Shown piece by piece: positions 62,156 to 64,000 of a DNA stretch of 64,000 nt. The DNA is from G963662655 sp963666875 (GTDB lineage Bacteria; Cloacimonadota; Cloacimonadia; Cloacimonadales; JAIOQZ01), in NCBI GenBank assembly GCA_963666875.2, contig CAXXPU010000019.1, positions 434,001 through 498,000 of the forward strand, given 5' to 3'. Both the position numbers and the translations under genes were made by a program. The notes beneath the pieces were generated by a model. It was not told the DNA's origin, did not search any database, and was given only the letters and a program-made list of their open reading frames with translations. Within the stretch, counting starts at the first letter, position 1, and each line of letters starts with the position of its first letter.

Positions 62156-64000
62156 ATGCGGAATATACTTGTTATGCTTCTTCTGCTGCTCACGCTCAGT
62201 GCATGGGCATCATCCGCAGATTACGTTTTCAGTGTCGATTCAGGAACTTATACGGAGATTGTGGGAACCCATCTTATCGATGAAAGCGAAACCAACACAA
62301 CGGCAGACGGTGTCAATATCGGTTTCGACTTCATCTACAACGGCGAGGTCTATACGCAGTTCGGAGCCTGTTCCAACGGCTTCCTTAACATCGGCGACGG
62401 CACGATCAGTACCCGTAGCAACGATCTCTCCAGTAGCTTCTACTACCCGGTTATCGCAGCGCTTTGGGACTACCAGAGAGTCGGATACGACACGGGAGAA
62501 GTTTCCTACGCACTCGAGGGAACCGCGCCCAACCGCATCCTCAAAGTCCAGTTTTCCGAAATGTACTGGTACAAAAGCCAGGACCCAGTCAACCTCGTCA
62601 ATTACCAGATCTGGCTGTACGAAACAACCAACAACATCGAGTTCCATTACGGCTCGTTCGGAACAGCGCCTGGTTCGACCGCCAGCGCGTCGATCGGCAT
62701 GAACATGCGCCAGGACGGTGTAACACAGTTCGTCAGCATTACACCGGGCAGCCCGGCAACCGCCAGCACCACCACAGCCAATAACAACATCGGGCAGAGC
62801 GATATCGGATACTTTTTCGACGGAATGATCTATCGCCTGGCATACAACCCCGCAAATCAGTCCATCAATTCGGTGGTCGTCACCCAGGCGAGCACGGACG
62901 GTGCCGAACTGGGAAGCAGAAATCAGCAGATTCTTCGCCTCGACGCTAATACCACCAACTCGGGCAATCCCTTCAGCGTAAACGGACTGACCTTCACGAG
63001 CAGCGGAACGCTTCCCGATGCGACCGCACATATCTTTTATACGGGATCGTCCGGCACATTCTCGACATCCAATCAGTTGGGAGATGCAGTCTCGTTTACA
63101 TCGACGGGAGAGAGCTTCGGTTTCACTTTCTCGCAGGAACTGTCCAACGGCAGCAATAACTTCTGGCTCGCCTACGACATCCCTGCCGACTACGATTATT
63201 TGAATATGACTGCGGACGCTATCGCTACCTCGATCGATATCCCCGGCGATACGACGCCACTCACAACACCCGATCCCGCCGGCGACCGCCTGGTAGATGA
63301 TACAACAGCGCCAGCGATCAACTACAGCTATCTCTCCTCACCCTTTAACACAGATGATCGCACACTCTCCGGTGTAACCATCACCGAAGCGATCAGCATG
63401 ACAGTGATCCCGCGCATGTACTACAAGAAAAGCGCGAACGCCGACGCCTTCGGCACCTACCCGGGCGACAACGTTGCCACATTCGACGGATGGAAATACG
63501 CGGAGGGAACTTTCGCAGGCAGCGAGTGGAGTTTCGCACTGGATGTCGATCTGATCAACGGCGGACTCACCGATGGAGACGTGGTCGAATACTTCGTCGT
63601 CGCACAGGACGACAAACCTGGCACACCGAACGTCGCATCGAAACCGGAAGGCTTCGTCGGCACGGTTGCGGCACCCGTCACCGCACCCTATTTCAGCGCG
63701 ACCTACAACGTAATTCTGCCGCTTTCGGGCGATTACTATGTCGGTCCGTCCGAGACAATAACCTCTCTGTACGATTTCTTCGACTACGCCGAAGCCCGTG
63801 GCATCGGCGGTAATACAACCGTCTGGATCACCGGCGACATCACGGAACCGGACAACGCCCAACTCGACACACTCACCGAATACGGCGCTGGCGGATACAC
63901 AATCACCTTTTCACCGGTACCCGGTACACCGGCGACCATCACTGGAGATTTCTCCGGCTCGCTCATCATTATCGATGATCAGGACAACGTCGTGTTCGAC
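62156..64000 (+). CDS. Large secreted/surface protein, 5' portion (runs off the window)
   Basis: An open frame of 615 codons from 62156 to the last base with no stop; the 3' end is outside the window. AAGGAGG at 62141-62147 precedes the ATG. A signal peptide (MRNILVMLLLLLTLSAWASSA) is followed by DYVFSVDSGTYTEIVGTHLI and GFDFIYNGEVYTQFGACSNGFL. These form a beta-rich N-domain found in very large surface proteins of FCB bacteria, followed by Ig-like regions and, near 63780, a repetitive beta-helix-like start (TVWITGDITEPDNAQLDTLTEYG). It probably carries the sorting tail seen in its neighbours. Adhesion or polymer binding is possible; nothing specific is shown. Confidence 0.85.
   Translation, partial: MRNILVMLLLLLTLSAWASSADYVFSVDSGTYTEIVGTHLIDESETNTTADGVNIGFDFIYNGEVYTQFGACSNGFLNIGDGTISTRSNDLSSSFYYPVIAALWDYQRVGYDTGEVSYALEGTAPNRILKVQFSEMYWYKSQDPVNLVNYQIWLYETTNNIEFHYGSFGTAPGSTASASIGMNMRQDGVTQFVSITPGSPATASTTTANNNIGQSDIGYFFDGMIYRLAYNPANQSINSVVVTQASTDGAELGSRNQQILRLDANTTNSGNPFSVNGLTFTSSGTLPDATAHIFYTGSSGTFSTSNQLGDAVSFTSTGESFGFTFSQELSNGSNNFWLAYDIPADYDYLNMTADAIATSIDIPGDTTPLTTPDPAGDRLVDDTTAPAINYSYLSSPFNTDDRTLSGVTITEAISMTVIPRMYYKKSANADAFGTYPGDNVATFDGWKYAEGTFAGSEWSFALDVDLINGGLTDGDVVEYFVVAQDDKPGTPNVASKPEGFVGTVAAPVTAPYFSATYNVILPLSGDYYVGPSETITSLYDFFDYAEARGIGGNTTVWITGDITEPDNAQLDTLTEYGAGGYTITFSPVPGTPATITGDFSGSLIIIDDQDNVVFD

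Overview
The window is one contiguous stretch of a Gram-negative-type genome with roughly balanced base composition. It has an LPS-transport locus (lptC, lptA, lptB), many signal-peptide and lipobox proteins, outer-membrane barrels, and secreted proteins ending in an NPFNP/FlgD-like C-terminal module. A PorV-like protein, an HprK/HPr/EI relay without a transporter, and a geranylgeranyl-type prenyl synthase beside a UbiA enzyme of the archaeal ether-lipid type complete the picture. Together these suggest the FCB superphylum, most like Cloacimonadota or a close relative. This is inference from gene content, since no rRNA is present.

Layout. 0-9.1 kb (minus strand): housekeeping genes read from a prenyl synthase/UbiA pair through a GNAT-fused acyl-CoA synthetase, a lipoprotein, a GlmU-like nucleotidyltransferase, a HIT protein, a LytR_C protein and rsfS to argS. 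9.1-10.8 kb: an intact IS1182-like insertion sequence. 10.8-11.2 kb: dispersed repeats. 11.2-30.7 kb (minus): a large alpha-glucan locus. It codes for an ABC importer whose binding protein and first permease are one polypeptide, MalG, secreted starch-binding-like proteins, a PorV-like protein, two barrels (one carrying an N-terminal glycogen-binding domain), a glycogen-binding lipoprotein and a GH13 amylase lipoprotein with five such domains. No SusC/SusD pair and no ATPase subunit are present. 30.9-34.1 kb (minus): an Ig-like lipoprotein, ribE, recR and ybaB. 34.1-34.6 kb: a MITE-like element and other repeats. 34.6-48.6 kb (plus): kdsC-like, lptC, lptA, lptB, rpoN, lpdA, lipA, hpf, hprK, ptsH, ptsI, two different phosphoglucose isomerases and metK. 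48.7-52.6 kb (plus): an asparagine-synthase-like protein, a frameshifted flippase and a PP2C phosphatase. 52.7-54.7 kb (minus): frameshifted HAD phosphatase and folC. 54.9-61.8 kb (minus): a pseudopilin-like protein, an unrecognised secreted protein, a frameshifted large secreted protein, and a winged-helix protein fused to a degenerate M29-aminopeptidase-like domain. 62.2 kb to the end (plus): the start of a large secreted protein that runs off the window.

How the parts fit. The glucan locus reads as a complete route: surface binding and hydrolysis by lipoproteins and secreted proteins, passage through dedicated barrels, capture and import by the MalEF fusion plus MalG, and entry into metabolism, where the two sugar-phosphate isomerases at 45-47 kb may act. 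Intergenic regions are unusually rich in small repeats (hairpins, palindrome-embedded cores, a MITE-like unit). Apparent frameshifts cluster strongly between 50.8 and 60.4 kb, which reflects either local decay or local assembly error.
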